DNA of 64,000 bases from Thermodesulfobacteriota bacterium (GTDB taxonomy: Bacteria; Desulfobacterota; WTBG01; CAIYCZ01; CAIRTM01), in contig JANQFE010000072.1 in NCBI GenBank assembly GCA_028278025.1, forward strand, positions 1 through 64,000, given 5' to 3'. Position 1 is the stretch's first letter; each line of letters begins with the position of its first letter. The translations under genes were made by a program, and so were the position numbers. Below are positions 17,739 to 26,208 of the stretch, in pieces. The notes under the pieces were generated by a model. That model was not told the DNA's origin and searched no databases. It worked only from the letters and a program-made list of their open reading frames with translations.

Positions 17739-18908
17739 ATGAAATGCCTCTATTTTGACTGTTTTGCCGGTATAAGCGGCGACATGATGCTGGGGGCGCT
17801 TATCGACCTTGGCGTGCCCCAGAAATATCTCAAAACCGAGCTGGCAAAACTCACTGTTGCAGACTACAGCCTGCGTGTTGCCAACACAATGCGCATGGGT
17901 ATATCCGCCAGACAGGTTTCCGTAAAACCGCGCAGCTCAAAGCCGCACCACAAGCACAGGACCTTTAAGGACATTGAAAAAATCATTTTAAAGAGTTCTC
18001 TGTCAGGGGCCATCAAAGATAGAAGCATTGACATCTTCACCAGGATCGCAAAGGCCGAGGCCCAAATCCATAAAAAGAAAGTAACCGAAATACATTTTCA
18101 TGAGGTCGGCGCCCTTGATTCTATTATTGATATAGTCGGTACCGCAATTGGAATTGACTACCTGGGTATTGAACAATGTGCTGCATCGGCTGTGCCCCTG
18201 GGACACGGTTTTGTAAAATGCCAGCACGGCACCCTGCCGGTTCCGGCCCCGGCTACTCTCAAGCTGCTGCAGGGAGTTCCGGTGCATCAATCCGGCATAG
18301 AGGCCGAACTGGTTACACCTACCGGGGCTGCCATCCTTACAAGCTGTGTCAAAGACTTTGGGCCCCTGCCCCCTATGAGTATAGAAAGTATCGGGTATGG
18401 CGCTGGCACACGTGAACTTGAAGCCGTTCCCAATCTGCTCAGACTGATTCTGGGTGAATCACAGGGGGCAACCGGCAAGGAATATGTGTGCGTGCTTGAA
18501 GCAAACATAGATGATATGAACCCGGAATGGGCCGGCTATCTCATGGAGCAGCTCTTTGCTGAAGGGGCTCTGGACGTAGTATTTATTCCCGTTTATATGA
18601 AGAAAAACCGCCCGGCTGTATTACTGCAGGTTATCTGCGCAGAGGAAAAACAAAGCCTGCTTACCGGCATACTGTTTCAGGAATCAACCACGGCAGGTGT
18701 GCGCTCCTACCGCACCGAGCGTGTTACGCTCAAAAGACGCACGGGCAAAGTAAAAACAAAATTTGGGATCGTTAAGGTGAAGATTCTTGGTGAGGGGCAA
18801 GAGGAAAGAATCGTTCCGGAGTTTGAAGAATGCCGCAGGATAGCGTTAAAAAGAAAGGCTTCGCTGCAGGAGGTCTATGCAGCGGTTATCAATACTGTGG
18901 GGTCATAA
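17739..18908 (+). CDS. larC: Nickel pincer cofactor biosynthesis protein LarC
   Basis: LarC inserts nickel into pyridinium-3,5-bisthiocarboxylic acid mononucleotide in a CTP-dependent reaction, completing the cofactor of lactate racemase and related LarA-type epimerases. The 389-residue protein has the typical N-terminus (YFDCFAGISGDMMLGALIDLG), a His-rich stretch SSKPHHKHRTFKDIEKII, the HFHEVGALDSIIDIVGTA block and GYGAGTRELE, and in the C-terminal half ANIDDMNPEWAGYLMEQL. It is a single full-length frame; in Lactobacillus plantarum the two halves are joined by frameshifting. LarB, LarE and LarA homologs are not in the window, so they must be elsewhere. Confidence 0.95.
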   Translation: MKCLYFDCFAGISGDMMLGALIDLGVPQKYLKTELAKLTVADYSLRVANTMRMGISARQVSVKPRSSKPHHKHRTFKDIEKIILKSSLSGAIKDRSIDIFTRIAKAEAQIHKKKVTEIHFHEVGALDSIIDIVGTAIGIDYLGIEQCAASAVPLGHGFVKCQHGTLPVPAPATLKLLQGVPVHQSGIEAELVTPTGAAILTSCVKDFGPLPPMSIESIGYGAGTRELEAVPNLLRLILGESQGATGKEYVCVLEANIDDMNPEWAGYLMEQLFAEGALDVVFIPVYMKKNRPAVLLQVICAEEKQSLLTGILFQESTTAGVRSYRTERVTLKRRTGKVKTKFGIVKVKILGEGQEERIVPEFEECRRIALKRKASLQEVYAAVINTVGS

Positions 18909-18999
18909 TGATAATAAGTAATCAGTAATGAGTAAAAAACGCCCATAGGGAAATACCCCTGTGTTTCCAAGAGAAACAAATAAATGTAGGATACCCCGA

Positions 19000-21174
19000 A
19001 TGTATTTGAAGACTGTCGTGGTGTGGATACTGGTTGCCGGTATAGTAATTGCCGGGTGTCAGCCGCCGTCTGAATGCGGGGACGGTGTCTGTGGTGACAA
19101 CGAGACCCCCCTGACCTGTTTGCAGGACTGCCCCACAACCTGTGGTGACGGCTACTGCCTGGGGGATGAGAATGCCGTCAATTGTCCTGATGATTGCGGT
19201 GACAGTTTTTCAGGGAACAGTTTTTACAGCTTTGTCTGGTATGCCGGATCACTGGAGGACAACCTGCGTGTCATGCAGAGCCTGGGGACAGACACTATCC
19301 TTTCTGAAGGTCCCGGCGTGCTGAGCCGGTCTGTCCACTGGGGCAGGGCAACCCGTGAAAACCCGATATCCGGGCAGTACGATAATGCGACCCGCAATTA
19401 CGGGGACACCGCCTGGATAAGTCAGGCAAAAGCTGCCGGTATCGAAGTGCTTTTGTCCATCAACACCGGCCAAAACAGCAGCAAGGGTGCCTTCTACACC
19501 CCCTGGGTAGAGTGTGGCGAGCCGCTCTGCGGCGGTCTGGGAGCCGGTTTTCTCGCTGATTGCCCGCCGTCTGCGACCAACTGGCAGCACTGGTACGATT
19601 TCGTTTTTGATGTCGTTGTCCACTTTGACGGAAGCACCGCAGACCGCCCGGAAGTACGCTATTTTTTTAGCCGGATCGAAGCTGCCTCACCCTACTGGTC
19701 CGGAACCAAAGAACAACTGCTTGGACACATCGATCCTGATCCCCAGGAAGACATGGTTTCTATTGTACGCACTATGCCTGACAGGTCTACCCAGGAGGCT
19801 CAGCTGGATAAAGCCCTGGCCTCCGTAGCCTACCAGGCCCTGCAGGATGCCAATGCGTACCGGCTACTGCCCAACGCCGAGTTTGTTCTGGGTGTGCCGG
19901 CTGTGTTTTTTCAGCTCCAGGAGCTATACGACGCGCTGGAGGCGTATGCGCAGGACGGGTATTCAACGACCGAAAAACAGGCCATCACAGACATTGCCCT
20001 GTCTTCAAATTTTTACGCCAACCTTAACCAGACCTGTATTCCCGGTACTGACGACTATTCCGCTGATAGTTGTTTTGATGCCGTCAGCGCCTTCTTTGCA
20101 GCCAGAGACTACCTTTCCTGTCATCTCGAAGTCGGCGGCCACGCCCTCAAACTATCGGAGCACTACGATCATATCAGCGTGCGCTGCGGTGAGGGGCGTC
20201 CCCTGTATGAGCCCACGGGTGATATAGGCTATATCCGTGCCATGCACTACCTTGGCGGGAGACTTCCCGCGGGCAAGTTCATTTGGGATTTGGGAACAGT
20301 CGGGACACCATCGGGTATGCCGGAAGCAGAACTGGAGCAGTATCTTGCCCGTGACATGTTTAAACGGCTTATTGGTGCTTACCGGACAGAAGTTATGCAT
20401 TTCGGCCCGACCTGGCTGTATGCCCCGATACCCCTTGCCGATGAAACGATATGTCTGTACCGGACAGAGGGGGATATTCCCTGGGCTGTTCGCCACGAGG
20501 AGGCCGACGTACTGGCCAAACTGGTTAAAATTGTTCCCACCGGGCAGGTTGTTCAACAGGGTGCCTCATCCTACCTCTACGGCCCGAATGGCTGGGAGAC
20601 CTGGGCACCAGGGGAAAACCTGTGGCAAAAGCAGGGTAATAACATTATCTTTGGAGACGCTGTCCTGTTTTCCTTTGATGTACAGCGCAGCGCGGTGGAT
20701 GGCGGACCGGATGGACGGATGGCTGCCGGGTGGTGTCTTGATAAAACTCCCTGGGACCCCGTCATCTTTGAAGGCATCTGTCCTACCGTGGACATTGCTC
20801 AAATTCTGGAAATTCCTGTTAATACAAGCGTGGCCTTGCATACCGCTAACGGTCAAATATCCAGCATTGTTGATTCAGGTGATCCCTCTGCTGTAATGGT
20901 AACTTTCGGACAGGACCCCATTCTGATTACCTGGGGTGGTGAGGATTCCGACGGTGACGGTATAGCAGATGTGAGTGACAACTGTCCCGCCCTCTCAAAT
21001 CCTGACCAGGCTGAAAACAGTGCTGAAGGTTTTGAGTCGTCTAAAGACGATGCGGTGTGGATCACAGCCCCTGACGGAATTGGAGATGCCTGCGACACCT
21101 GCTCCGATATAACAAATCCGAATCAATCGGACAACAGCGATACCTGTGTTAATGGGACCAGGATAACCTATTAG
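19000..21174 (+). CDS. Large lipoprotein: cysteine-rich repeats, TIM-barrel-like glycosidase region, TSP3 calcium repeats
   Basis: The 724-residue protein starts best at the ATG at 19000 (AGGA 8 bases before; the GTG at 18961 lacks one). It opens with a lipoprotein signal ending in the lipobox VIAGC, so it is anchored in a membrane. Two tandem Cys-rich units follow (CGDGVCGDNETPLTCLQDC and CGDGYCLGDENAVNCPDDC), as in DUF4215-like modules of secreted proteins. The central 500 residues resemble a TIM-barrel glycoside hydrolase, judged by segments such as ISQAKAAGIEVLLSIN and RYFFSRIEAASPYW; no CAZy family is assigned. The C-terminus has thrombospondin-type-3 calcium repeats (DSDGDGIADVSDNCP, DGIGDACDTC). 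Another glycosidase-like lipoprotein gene follows 23 bases later. Substrate unknown; an extracellular glycan is likely. Confidence 0.75.
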   Translation: MYLKTVVVWILVAGIVIAGCQPPSECGDGVCGDNETPLTCLQDCPTTCGDGYCLGDENAVNCPDDCGDSFSGNSFYSFVWYAGSLEDNLRVMQSLGTDTILSEGPGVLSRSVHWGRATRENPISGQYDNATRNYGDTAWISQAKAAGIEVLLSINTGQNSSKGAFYTPWVECGEPLCGGLGAGFLADCPPSATNWQHWYDFVFDVVVHFDGSTADRPEVRYFFSRIEAASPYWSGTKEQLLGHIDPDPQEDMVSIVRTMPDRSTQEAQLDKALASVAYQALQDANAYRLLPNAEFVLGVPAVFFQLQELYDALEAYAQDGYSTTEKQAITDIALSSNFYANLNQTCIPGTDDYSADSCFDAVSAFFAARDYLSCHLEVGGHALKLSEHYDHISVRCGEGRPLYEPTGDIGYIRAMHYLGGRLPAGKFIWDLGTVGTPSGMPEAELEQYLARDMFKRLIGAYRTEVMHFGPTWLYAPIPLADETICLYRTEGDIPWAVRHEEADVLAKLVKIVPTGQVVQQGASSYLYGPNGWETWAPGENLWQKQGNNIIFGDAVLFSFDVQRSAVDGGPDGRMAAGWCLDKTPWDPVIFEGICPTVDIAQILEIPVNTSVALHTANGQISSIVDSGDPSAVMVTFGQDPILITWGGEDSDGDGIADVSDNCPALSNPDQAENSAEGFESSKDDAVWITAPDGIGDACDTCSDITNPNQSDNSDTCVNGTRITY

Positions 21175-21197
21175 TTATTTAGCAATAGAGAAACAAG

Positions 21198-22454
21198 ATG
21201 TTAAAACACGTTGCAAAGATACTCTTCTTGATCATCGCACTTCTTTTTTTGACAGGGTGTAAAAATAAAACACCTGAGACCTGGATAGATGCTCTGCCTG
21301 ATAAAAACGATGCTTCAAACACATTTTTTATTCCAATCATTGTGCAGATAGATCGGCCTGACAGCTCCCAGTTGTCTGATGAGCATCTAAAAAAACTGGC
21401 AACTAATTACAGGGCCATAAGCAGCAGGGAAACAGAATTCTCTGTAAAGCAGACAAACCGGATGAAAGAGATCAACCCAGACTTGATCATTTTAAAATAT
21501 ATGAATTTCGCAAGCGGATACAGGGTGGTCGATGACAACTACCGGAAGTCTCACCCGGAAACAGTCCTTTATACACCTGCCGGAGAGCCCTGCAGGGATC
21601 TGCTTGGTGACGGCGACAATTCCATCGTTATGGACCCTTCTAATGAAGTCTGGCGGCAAACACTGGTAGACAGTGCCCTAAACGCGGTAACCAGTGAGGG
21701 GTTTGACGGGATCATGGCCGATCAGCTGGTAATGGTAAATAAGCTGGCCGATGATTTTGACGGAGTGTATCCGGCCACGCAAGAGCCCTATACCACTGAA
21801 GAGTGGCGCGATGAAATGTATATAACCATTGAAAGGGTTAAAACCGCTATTGGCAGTGATAAACTGCTGATTGGGAACAGCGTCACCAACGGATACCGAT
21901 ACTTTGAAGAGAATGCCGCCCGCTTTCTCAGTGTCTTAGACGGTGTTGTTGCGGAAGGATTTAAGGGACCGATCTCCTGGGATTCCGCTACCTATGCGGA
22001 AGAAAAATACTGGGTAGAGAATATCAGGATGCTGACCTCTATTCAAACTAAGCGTAAATATATAGTAGCAACCGCAAAATACGATAAATACCTTATTAAT
22101 AGTGCAACAGAACTCGATCAGCATATTCTGTTTACTTTTGCCACGTTTATGCTCGGAAAGGGCGACTATTCAGGATTCTCCTATATGGTCTATGATAAAA
22201 TAGATGGGATAGAGAGGACAGAACATCCGTACCTTGATATTTTTTCCATAGAAATAGGCGGACCAGAAGCAGACTACTATGAAGATAATGGAGTATATCA
22301 GAGGAATTTTGAGAATGGAAGGGTTCTGGTAAACCCATCCGGTCAGAATATAGCTGTTGATCCGGGTCCGGGTTTTACGACTGTTGACGGAACCCCGGTA
22401 GAGCAAATTGACATGAATGCGCATACCGGCCTGATGTTGTTAAAAAGCCCATAG
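21198..22454 (+). CDS. Putative glycoside hydrolase lipoprotein (GHL15-like)
   Basis: The 418-residue protein has a lipoprotein signal peptide ending LLFLTGC, so the mature form is lipid-anchored. The rest resembles the hypothetical glycosyl hydrolase GHL15 group, a TIM-barrel clade. NPDLIILKYMNFAS, a YTPAGEP segment, VMDPSNEVWRQTLVDSAL and EGFDGIMADQLVM (an acidic strand end typical of this superfamily) are followed by LLIGNSVTNGYRYFEENA and DGVVAEGF. The C-terminal segment RNFENGRVLVNPSGQN is also characteristic. Substrate and activity are unproven. It is probably cotranscribed with the preceding large lipoprotein, and the two may act on the same glycan. Confidence 0.72.
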   Translation: MLKHVAKILFLIIALLFLTGCKNKTPETWIDALPDKNDASNTFFIPIIVQIDRPDSSQLSDEHLKKLATNYRAISSRETEFSVKQTNRMKEINPDLIILKYMNFASGYRVVDDNYRKSHPETVLYTPAGEPCRDLLGDGDNSIVMDPSNEVWRQTLVDSALNAVTSEGFDGIMADQLVMVNKLADDFDGVYPATQEPYTTEEWRDEMYITIERVKTAIGSDKLLIGNSVTNGYRYFEENAARFLSVLDGVVAEGFKGPISWDSATYAEEKYWVENIRMLTSIQTKRKYIVATAKYDKYLINSATELDQHILFTFATFMLGKGDYSGFSYMVYDKIDGIERTEHPYLDIFSIEIGGPEADYYEDNGVYQRNFENGRVLVNPSGQNIAVDPGPGFTTVDGTPVEQIDMNAHTGLMLLKSP

Positions 22455-22526
22455 CAAGGTTGAGCATTAAATGCCGTTGTCCCGTTTAATTCTTTCTAGT
22501 CGATGCTAAATGGGAGGGTGACAATA

Positions 22527-23183
22527 CTACAGGCCAACTGCTGGTGTTGATATTCTGTAGCCCATTTCATATGCTTTTTCACAGTCCTTTGGAAATACTT
22601 CCTTGCGTCTTTTTTCTTTCGCTTTAACATTAATCCTGTCAGCAACAACCTTTAAGTAATCTTCAAACTGATACGTATCATAACAATAAAGTGTCTCTAC
22701 AGCACCAAATATCATTTTTAATATCGACTCATTCGCATCCAGTGAATATCCCAAACTTAATTCTTGCATTTCTTCTTCAGTAATATTCAGGGTATAAATA
22801 ATGCCAACATTGATCTTCCGGGGAAAAAGCGATCGCCATGGGTCAGCGTACTCCAAATAAGGAAACATGAGCCGCTCCATAAATGACCTCATCTCTCCGG
22901 TTACTCTAAAAAAGTAGATAGGCGATCCCAAGATAATGGCATCGGCTGCATCAATTTTTGCCAAAACAGGGGTTAATTCATCTTTTACCGCACATTTTCC
23001 GTAGCTTGTGCCGTCTCTCATCTTACAGGCAAAGCAACTGATGCACCCTTTATAATTAAGATCATAAAGATGGATCATCTCGGTTATTGCTCCCTTTGAA
23101 GCTGCACCCTCAAGTGCTTTATTGAGCAATGTTGCTGTATTCCATTTCTTTCGGGGACTTCCATTAAATGCTAAAATTTTCAT
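22527..23183 (-). CDS. Flavodoxin-fold NAD(P)H-dependent FMN reductase
   Basis: The 218-residue protein has the N-terminal FMN phosphate loop FNGSPRKKWNTATLL and the second FMN-contact GSPIYFFRVTGEMRSFMERL. Between them lies a Cys-rich segment (GCISCFACKMRDGTSYGKC), as in iron-sulfur flavoproteins and related multimeric flavodoxin WrbA-like proteins. Whether it holds a 4Fe-4S cluster is open, because the Cys spacing is C-x2-C-x2-C-x9-C. GGAGG sits before the ATG at 23183. It begins 3 bases after the stop of the DksA/TraR-like gene, so the two are an operon. Role probably electron transfer or quinone/metal reduction. Confidence 0.82.
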   Translation of the reverse strand: MKILAFNGSPRKKWNTATLLNKALEGAASKGAITEMIHLYDLNYKGCISCFACKMRDGTSYGKCAVKDELTPVLAKIDAADAIILGSPIYFFRVTGEMRSFMERLMFPYLEYADPWRSLFPRKINVGIIYTLNITEEEMQELSLGYSLDANESILKMIFGAVETLYCYDTYQFEDYLKVVADRINVKAKEKRRKEVFPKDCEKAYEMGYRISTPAVGL

Positions 23184-23186
23184 TTT

Positions 23187-23525
23187 TTACCTCCGCCCTG
23201 CACAGCCCACACACATAATTGCTTCGGGCATAATCATCAGCCGCTTGAAGGGAATCGGCTCACCGCATTCGACACACAAGCCGAAAGCAGGATCATCAAT
23301 CATTTCAAGGGCGCGCTTCAGCTTGGCAAGCTTGGCCTCAGCATTGCGCAGCGATGCTTCGCTGATGCTTTTGCTGTTAATGGCCTCCATACGCGTGATG
23401 CGCCCGATGGCGTTGTCGGGCGAAACGGGTTTTGCGCCTTTTTTTAAGGCGACCATATCCTTTTTCAGTGCTTCAATCTCCTGCCTGATATGGTTACGAA
23501 GTCTATCTTTATCTTCCTGCACCAT
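23187..23525 (-). CDS. TraR/DksA family C4 zinc-finger protein
   Basis: The 112-residue protein starts best at the ATG at 23525, preceded by AAGGAAA; an in-frame extension up to 23675 is probably non-coding and includes a dispersed repeat. It has a coiled-coil N-terminal half (about residues 3-75, many Lys/Glu/Leu) and a C-terminal C-x2-C-x17-C-x2-C zinc finger (CVECGEPIPFKRL...CVGC). This is the DksA/TraR layout, in which the coiled coil enters the RNA polymerase secondary channel. The coiled-coil tip Asp-Ala motif of true DksA is not obvious, so it may be a general TraR-like or stress-related member. The flavoprotein gene follows directly. Confidence 0.85.
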   Translation of the reverse strand: MVQEDKDRLRNHIRQEIEALKKDMVALKKGAKPVSPDNAIGRITRMEAINSKSISEASLRNAEAKLAKLKRALEMIDDPAFGLCVECGEPIPFKRLMIMPEAIMCVGCAGRR

Positions 23526-23591
23526 AGTTGTTTCCTTCAAGTTAGCCAATGGCGAAATAGCCAAGGAGACAAAAAGTTGTGGAGCCTTTAG

Positions 23592-23620
23592 GATCAATTG
23601 TCGGAATTCGTTTTTAATCA
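23592..23620. repeat. 29-base dispersed repeat, copy 1
   Basis: This 29-base stretch (starting GATCAATTGTCGGAATTCG) recurs at 24292-24320 with a single mismatch, in the same orientation about 700 bases away. It lies just upstream of the DksA/TraR-like gene. The two copies bracket that gene's upstream region and the DUF2283 pair, which suggests a small mobile or duplicated element. Confidence 0.65.
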
Positions 23621-23694
23621 TTCCGAGTTGCACGCTGAAGCTGAGATGTTTGGAAACGCCGTAGCGTTTTTGCATCGATTCTCCAGTGGGGGAG

Positions 23695-23913
23695 TCAGGC
23701 AGATTTTATATGCACTTCGGCTGGAACGTGATTTATGGTGAGATCATGAAGGTCAAGTTTTTTGCTGGCATTATCAATATCAATACCAACCAAGTCACCA
23801 CGCCCGTCATAGTCTAGTACAACCCCAGGTGAAATCTCTCTGCTGTCCACGCTCGTTTTTGATGACAAATCAATATATAAAGAATCTGTATCAGGATAAT
23901 AATTTAGTTTCAT
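23695..23913 (-). CDS. DUF2283 family protein
   Basis: The 72-residue protein matches DUF2283, a small family with the pattern YYPDTDSLYIDLS...SREISPGVVLDYDGRGDLVGIDIDNASK. The function is unknown. Members are commonly encoded next to a second small gene, as here, and the pairs are often treated as toxin-antitoxin-like. It overlaps the upstream 81-residue gene by four bases (ATGA), so the two are translated together. Confidence 0.85.
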   Translation of the reverse strand: MKLNYYPDTDSLYIDLSSKTSVDSREISPGVVLDYDGRGDLVGIDIDNASKKLDLHDLTINHVPAEVHIKSA

Positions 23914-24155
23914 TGTTTAAACCTCCTGTCTGGAAATGCATTATGTATCGTAATCTTGTCCTCAAGTGTCACCACACGTAGAACTTTATCTTCGAGCTCT
24001 TCAATTTTACCCCAAAAGCGGTAACGATTATTTTCTTGAGGCTCTGAACGAATGGGATTTTCAACGACTTGAACACACCATTTCTTTTTAATTAATGGCC
24101 GCTTTCGCAGAACTTCTTTCTCAAAATATTCGGTAAATTTATATTTTGTCTGCAT
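23910..24155 (-). CDS. Small DUF2283-associated protein
   Basis: The 81-residue basic protein (MQTKYKFTEYFEKEVLRKRP, ...NRYRFWGKIEELEDKVLRVVTLEDKITIHNAFPDRRF) has the short beta-rich look of DUF4258-like partners of DUF2283 proteins. Such proteins have been suggested as toxins with an RNase-like fold. I see no catalytic signature that proves it. It is the first gene of the pair, with ATGA overlap to the DUF2283 gene, and dispersed repeats lie on both sides. Function unknown. Confidence 0.7.
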   Translation of the reverse strand: MQTKYKFTEYFEKEVLRKRPLIKKKWCVQVVENPIRSEPQENNRYRFWGKIEELEDKVLRVVTLEDKITIHNAFPDRRFKQ

Positions 24156-24291
24156 TTAATTTTGTTGATTGCCTACTAAGATATTTTCATCCATTCATAT
24201 CCAATATAAAAGCACATACTTGGTAAAATAGTCAAAGATAAAATTATAATCATACGGCCATTGTCGCAGCCTGCAGATCAACTGAAAAAGA

Positions 24292-24320
24292 GATCAATTG
24301 TCGGAATTCGCTTTTAATCA
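24292..24320. repeat. 29-base dispersed repeat, copy 2
   Basis: Second copy of the repeat at 23592-23620, with one T/C difference. It is followed within 40 bases by a REP-like hairpin (24359-24381). The region 24156-24383 holds no gene and appears to be made of repeat debris. Confidence 0.65.
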
Positions 24321-24358
24321 CCCGCCCTACAGCTACATCATATTTGTGAAAAAATTGA

Positions 24359-24381
24359 TGGGTTGCGTTACGCTTCACCCA
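24359..24381. repeat. REP-like palindrome
   Basis: TGGGTTGCG and CGCTTCACCCA form an imperfect hairpin (GGGT-tGCG-TTA-CGC-ttc-ACCC). It is the kind of short palindromic element scattered through many genomes, ends just before the stop codon of the methyltransferase gene, and could also act as a weak terminator. Confidence 0.5.
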
Positions 24382-24383
24382 TT

Positions 24384-25007
24384 CTACTTCTTGTTTAACA
24401 CATACAGGGAGGATGGTACCCACCAGGATGGGGGCAAGCCGATGAGCCTGCAGCAGACGGCAAAGAACTTTCTTTTTCTGCTTTCAAACACCCGGATGAT
24501 TTCAAGTCCGTAACTGTTATCACGTGCCAGGTCCTGCATATACACATCCGTCTGGGGCTGAACGGTCAACCAGCGGTGGCGGTCCCTGTTTTTTTCTCTC
24601 GGATTATATACCAGATCATACTTTTTGGTATTAAAGCGCCCACGCAGAAAAAAATTGAACCGCTGCATTACAAAGGCCATGTTGGGCAGGTTTATAATGA
24701 CTGTTTTGCGGGCAACCCGCAAAAGATCCGCTATCCCGGTATGCACATCATCAAGGTGCTCCAGCACATCCAGAGCGACCACGACATCATATGAAGCATC
24801 ATCGACCGGCAGGCCGTTTGCAATATCGGTCACAAATTCTACTGTTCCCCGCTCATTCTGAAACAGATCAACTCCACTATAACTTACCATGTCCCGCACA
24901 TACTCGTTGAGCGCGCAATCCCGGCACCCGACATCAAGCAGACTCTTGTGCTGCACGGCATTTTGCGCAACAATATCTTTTACAAGCTCAAATTTTTTTC
25001 TGACCAC
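24384..25007 (-). CDS. Class I SAM-dependent methyltransferase
   Basis: The 207-residue protein is a Rossmann-fold methyltransferase. The SAM-binding motif I is LLDVGCRDCALNEYVRD (about 21-37), the acidic loop is YSGVDLF, and the family motif VVALDVLEHLDD (about 78-89) and TVIINLPN follow. The length is typical. It is the most downstream gene of the minus-strand glycan locus, next to three family 4 glycosyltransferases, so methylation of a sugar or an aglycone is likely. The substrate cannot be told. It is 120 bases downstream of the adjacent GT4 gene across a palindromic repeat. Confidence 0.87.
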   Translation of the reverse strand: MVRKKFELVKDIVAQNAVQHKSLLDVGCRDCALNEYVRDMVSYSGVDLFQNERGTVEFVTDIANGLPVDDASYDVVVALDVLEHLDDVHTGIADLLRVARKTVIINLPNMAFVMQRFNFFLRGRFNTKKYDLVYNPREKNRDRHRWLTVQPQTDVYMQDLARDNSYGLEIIRVFESRKRKFFAVCCRLIGLPPSWWVPSSLYVLNKK

Positions 25008-25061
25008 TGATGTGCCTTTATAACACCATTATTTATAATGAATCGACATATCCCCTTTTTA

Positions 25062-25127
25062 GTCATTCCCGCAAAATCCGGAATCCATGGATTCCGGATA
25101 TTCGCCACAGACGAATTCCGGAATGAC
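25062..25127. repeat. Nested palindromic repeat element
   Basis: A perfect 24-base palindrome at 25076-25099 is enclosed by GTCATTCC (25062) and GGAATGAC (ending 25127). The GTCATTCC...GGAATGAC type is a common intergenic palindromic repeat family in several bacterial groups. It fills the gap between the GT4 gene and the methyltransferase and may modulate transcript stability. Confidence 0.75.
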
Positions 25128-25130
25128 AAC

Positions 25131-26180
25131 CTAATTTAAAATTTTTTCGATAAGCTTATCAAGGGTTTGCTCCTGCACAACATAGTCCCTCAGCTTTTGC
25201 CCGTACTGCTGCTTTTCTTCACGGCTCAATGTAAAAAATTGTTCCAGCTTATCAGCCAGATCCTGCGGATCACTTTCTCGAAACAAACATTGCGACGGTA
25301 CAGCATGCTCAAAAGACTTATTGGAAACCAGCACGGGGGTTTCACATGCCATTGCCTCCAGAACGGTTTTATCAAATGACCCTGTGGGAGTCAGGTTCAC
25401 GAAAACATCATGCGTGTTATATATCACCGGGGTTTCCGAATTTTCTACCCTGGGAGAAAACATTACTTTACCTTTTCCCAGCAGTTCCAGGGCACTATCA
25501 TGAAGCTGCTGTTCATAGGGTCTATCGGAATCGGTCATTGGTGATCCGATAACATGCAGTTTAAAATCAACCCCTTTTGCATCCAGAATCCCAGCCGCCG
25601 CAAGTAAATGTTCAATCTGTTTTACCGGTGAAATTCTTCCCAGGTACAGGATAGAATTTTTCCGCCGTTCTGCAGTATCGCTCCTACTGAAAACCTGCGT
25701 GTCTATTCCTGCCGGCATAACGTTGGTTTTAGCAAACCGGGCCGCAAAGGCAAAAGGTGATGTGCACATCACCCGGCCTGAAACGGCAATTGCCAGTCGT
25801 GCTAAAAGGGTTCCCCGGGGGTGGTTAAACCATAAAAAAAACGGCTTGCCCCACAGTTTCCACAGCAGCCCCCCCAGCACGGCATAGACAGGGTTCATAT
25901 GTATGAAGACAGTATCATAGTCCTCGCGTTTTTTGAAAATATATTGGTAGAAATTCTTTATATACCGCCCCCGTGAGCGTACTTGCTCTTTACCCAGGCT
26001 TAACACACTTACATTTTGCGGCAGATCATGCTCACCCTCCTGCAGACATATCACCACCACCGAGCTGCACCGCGCGGCGAACTTTTCAATCCAGGCATGA
26101 AAGAAACCAAGCACATCGTCACTACGGTCAACCTTTTGCGTTATGATAAGCAGCTTTATGGGTTTCTTATTTTTATCCAT
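25131..26180 (-). CDS. Family 4 glycosyltransferase
   Basis: The 349-residue GT-B protein transfers a sugar from a nucleotide donor with retention of configuration. The C-terminal donor domain is recognised by ILYLGRISPVKQIEHLLAAA (about 183-202) and by the E-x7-E-like motif SFDKTVLEAMACETPVLVS (about 280-298). The N-terminal acceptor domain contains a membrane-associating basic/aromatic patch. It follows the next upstream GT4 gene by 28 bases, so the three GT4 genes read as one transcription unit. It probably adds a sugar in the polysaccharide assembled by this locus; donor and acceptor unknown. Confidence 0.9.
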   Translation of the reverse strand: MDKNKKPIKLLIITQKVDRSDDVLGFFHAWIEKFAARCSSVVVICLQEGEHDLPQNVSVLSLGKEQVRSRGRYIKNFYQYIFKKREDYDTVFIHMNPVYAVLGGLLWKLWGKPFFLWFNHPRGTLLARLAIAVSGRVMCTSPFAFAARFAKTNVMPAGIDTQVFSRSDTAERRKNSILYLGRISPVKQIEHLLAAAGILDAKGVDFKLHVIGSPMTDSDRPYEQQLHDSALELLGKGKVMFSPRVENSETPVIYNTHDVFVNLTPTGSFDKTVLEAMACETPVLVSNKSFEHAVPSQCLFRESDPQDLADKLEQFFTLSREEKQQYGQKLRDYVVQEQTLDKLIEKILN

Positions 26181-26208
26181 TACAGAATATACAATACCGG
26201 CCCTGTCA

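Noticed and set aside
20237..20896. 219-codon frame in another register of the large lipoprotein gene
   Set aside because: No signal peptide, domain or ribosome binding site; it overlaps the lipoprotein frame that has a lipobox and repeats.
23526..23675. N-terminal extension of the DksA/TraR-like gene
   Set aside because: The ATG at 23525 has a good ribosome binding site, the extension contains the 29-base dispersed repeat, and the family does not have such a tail.
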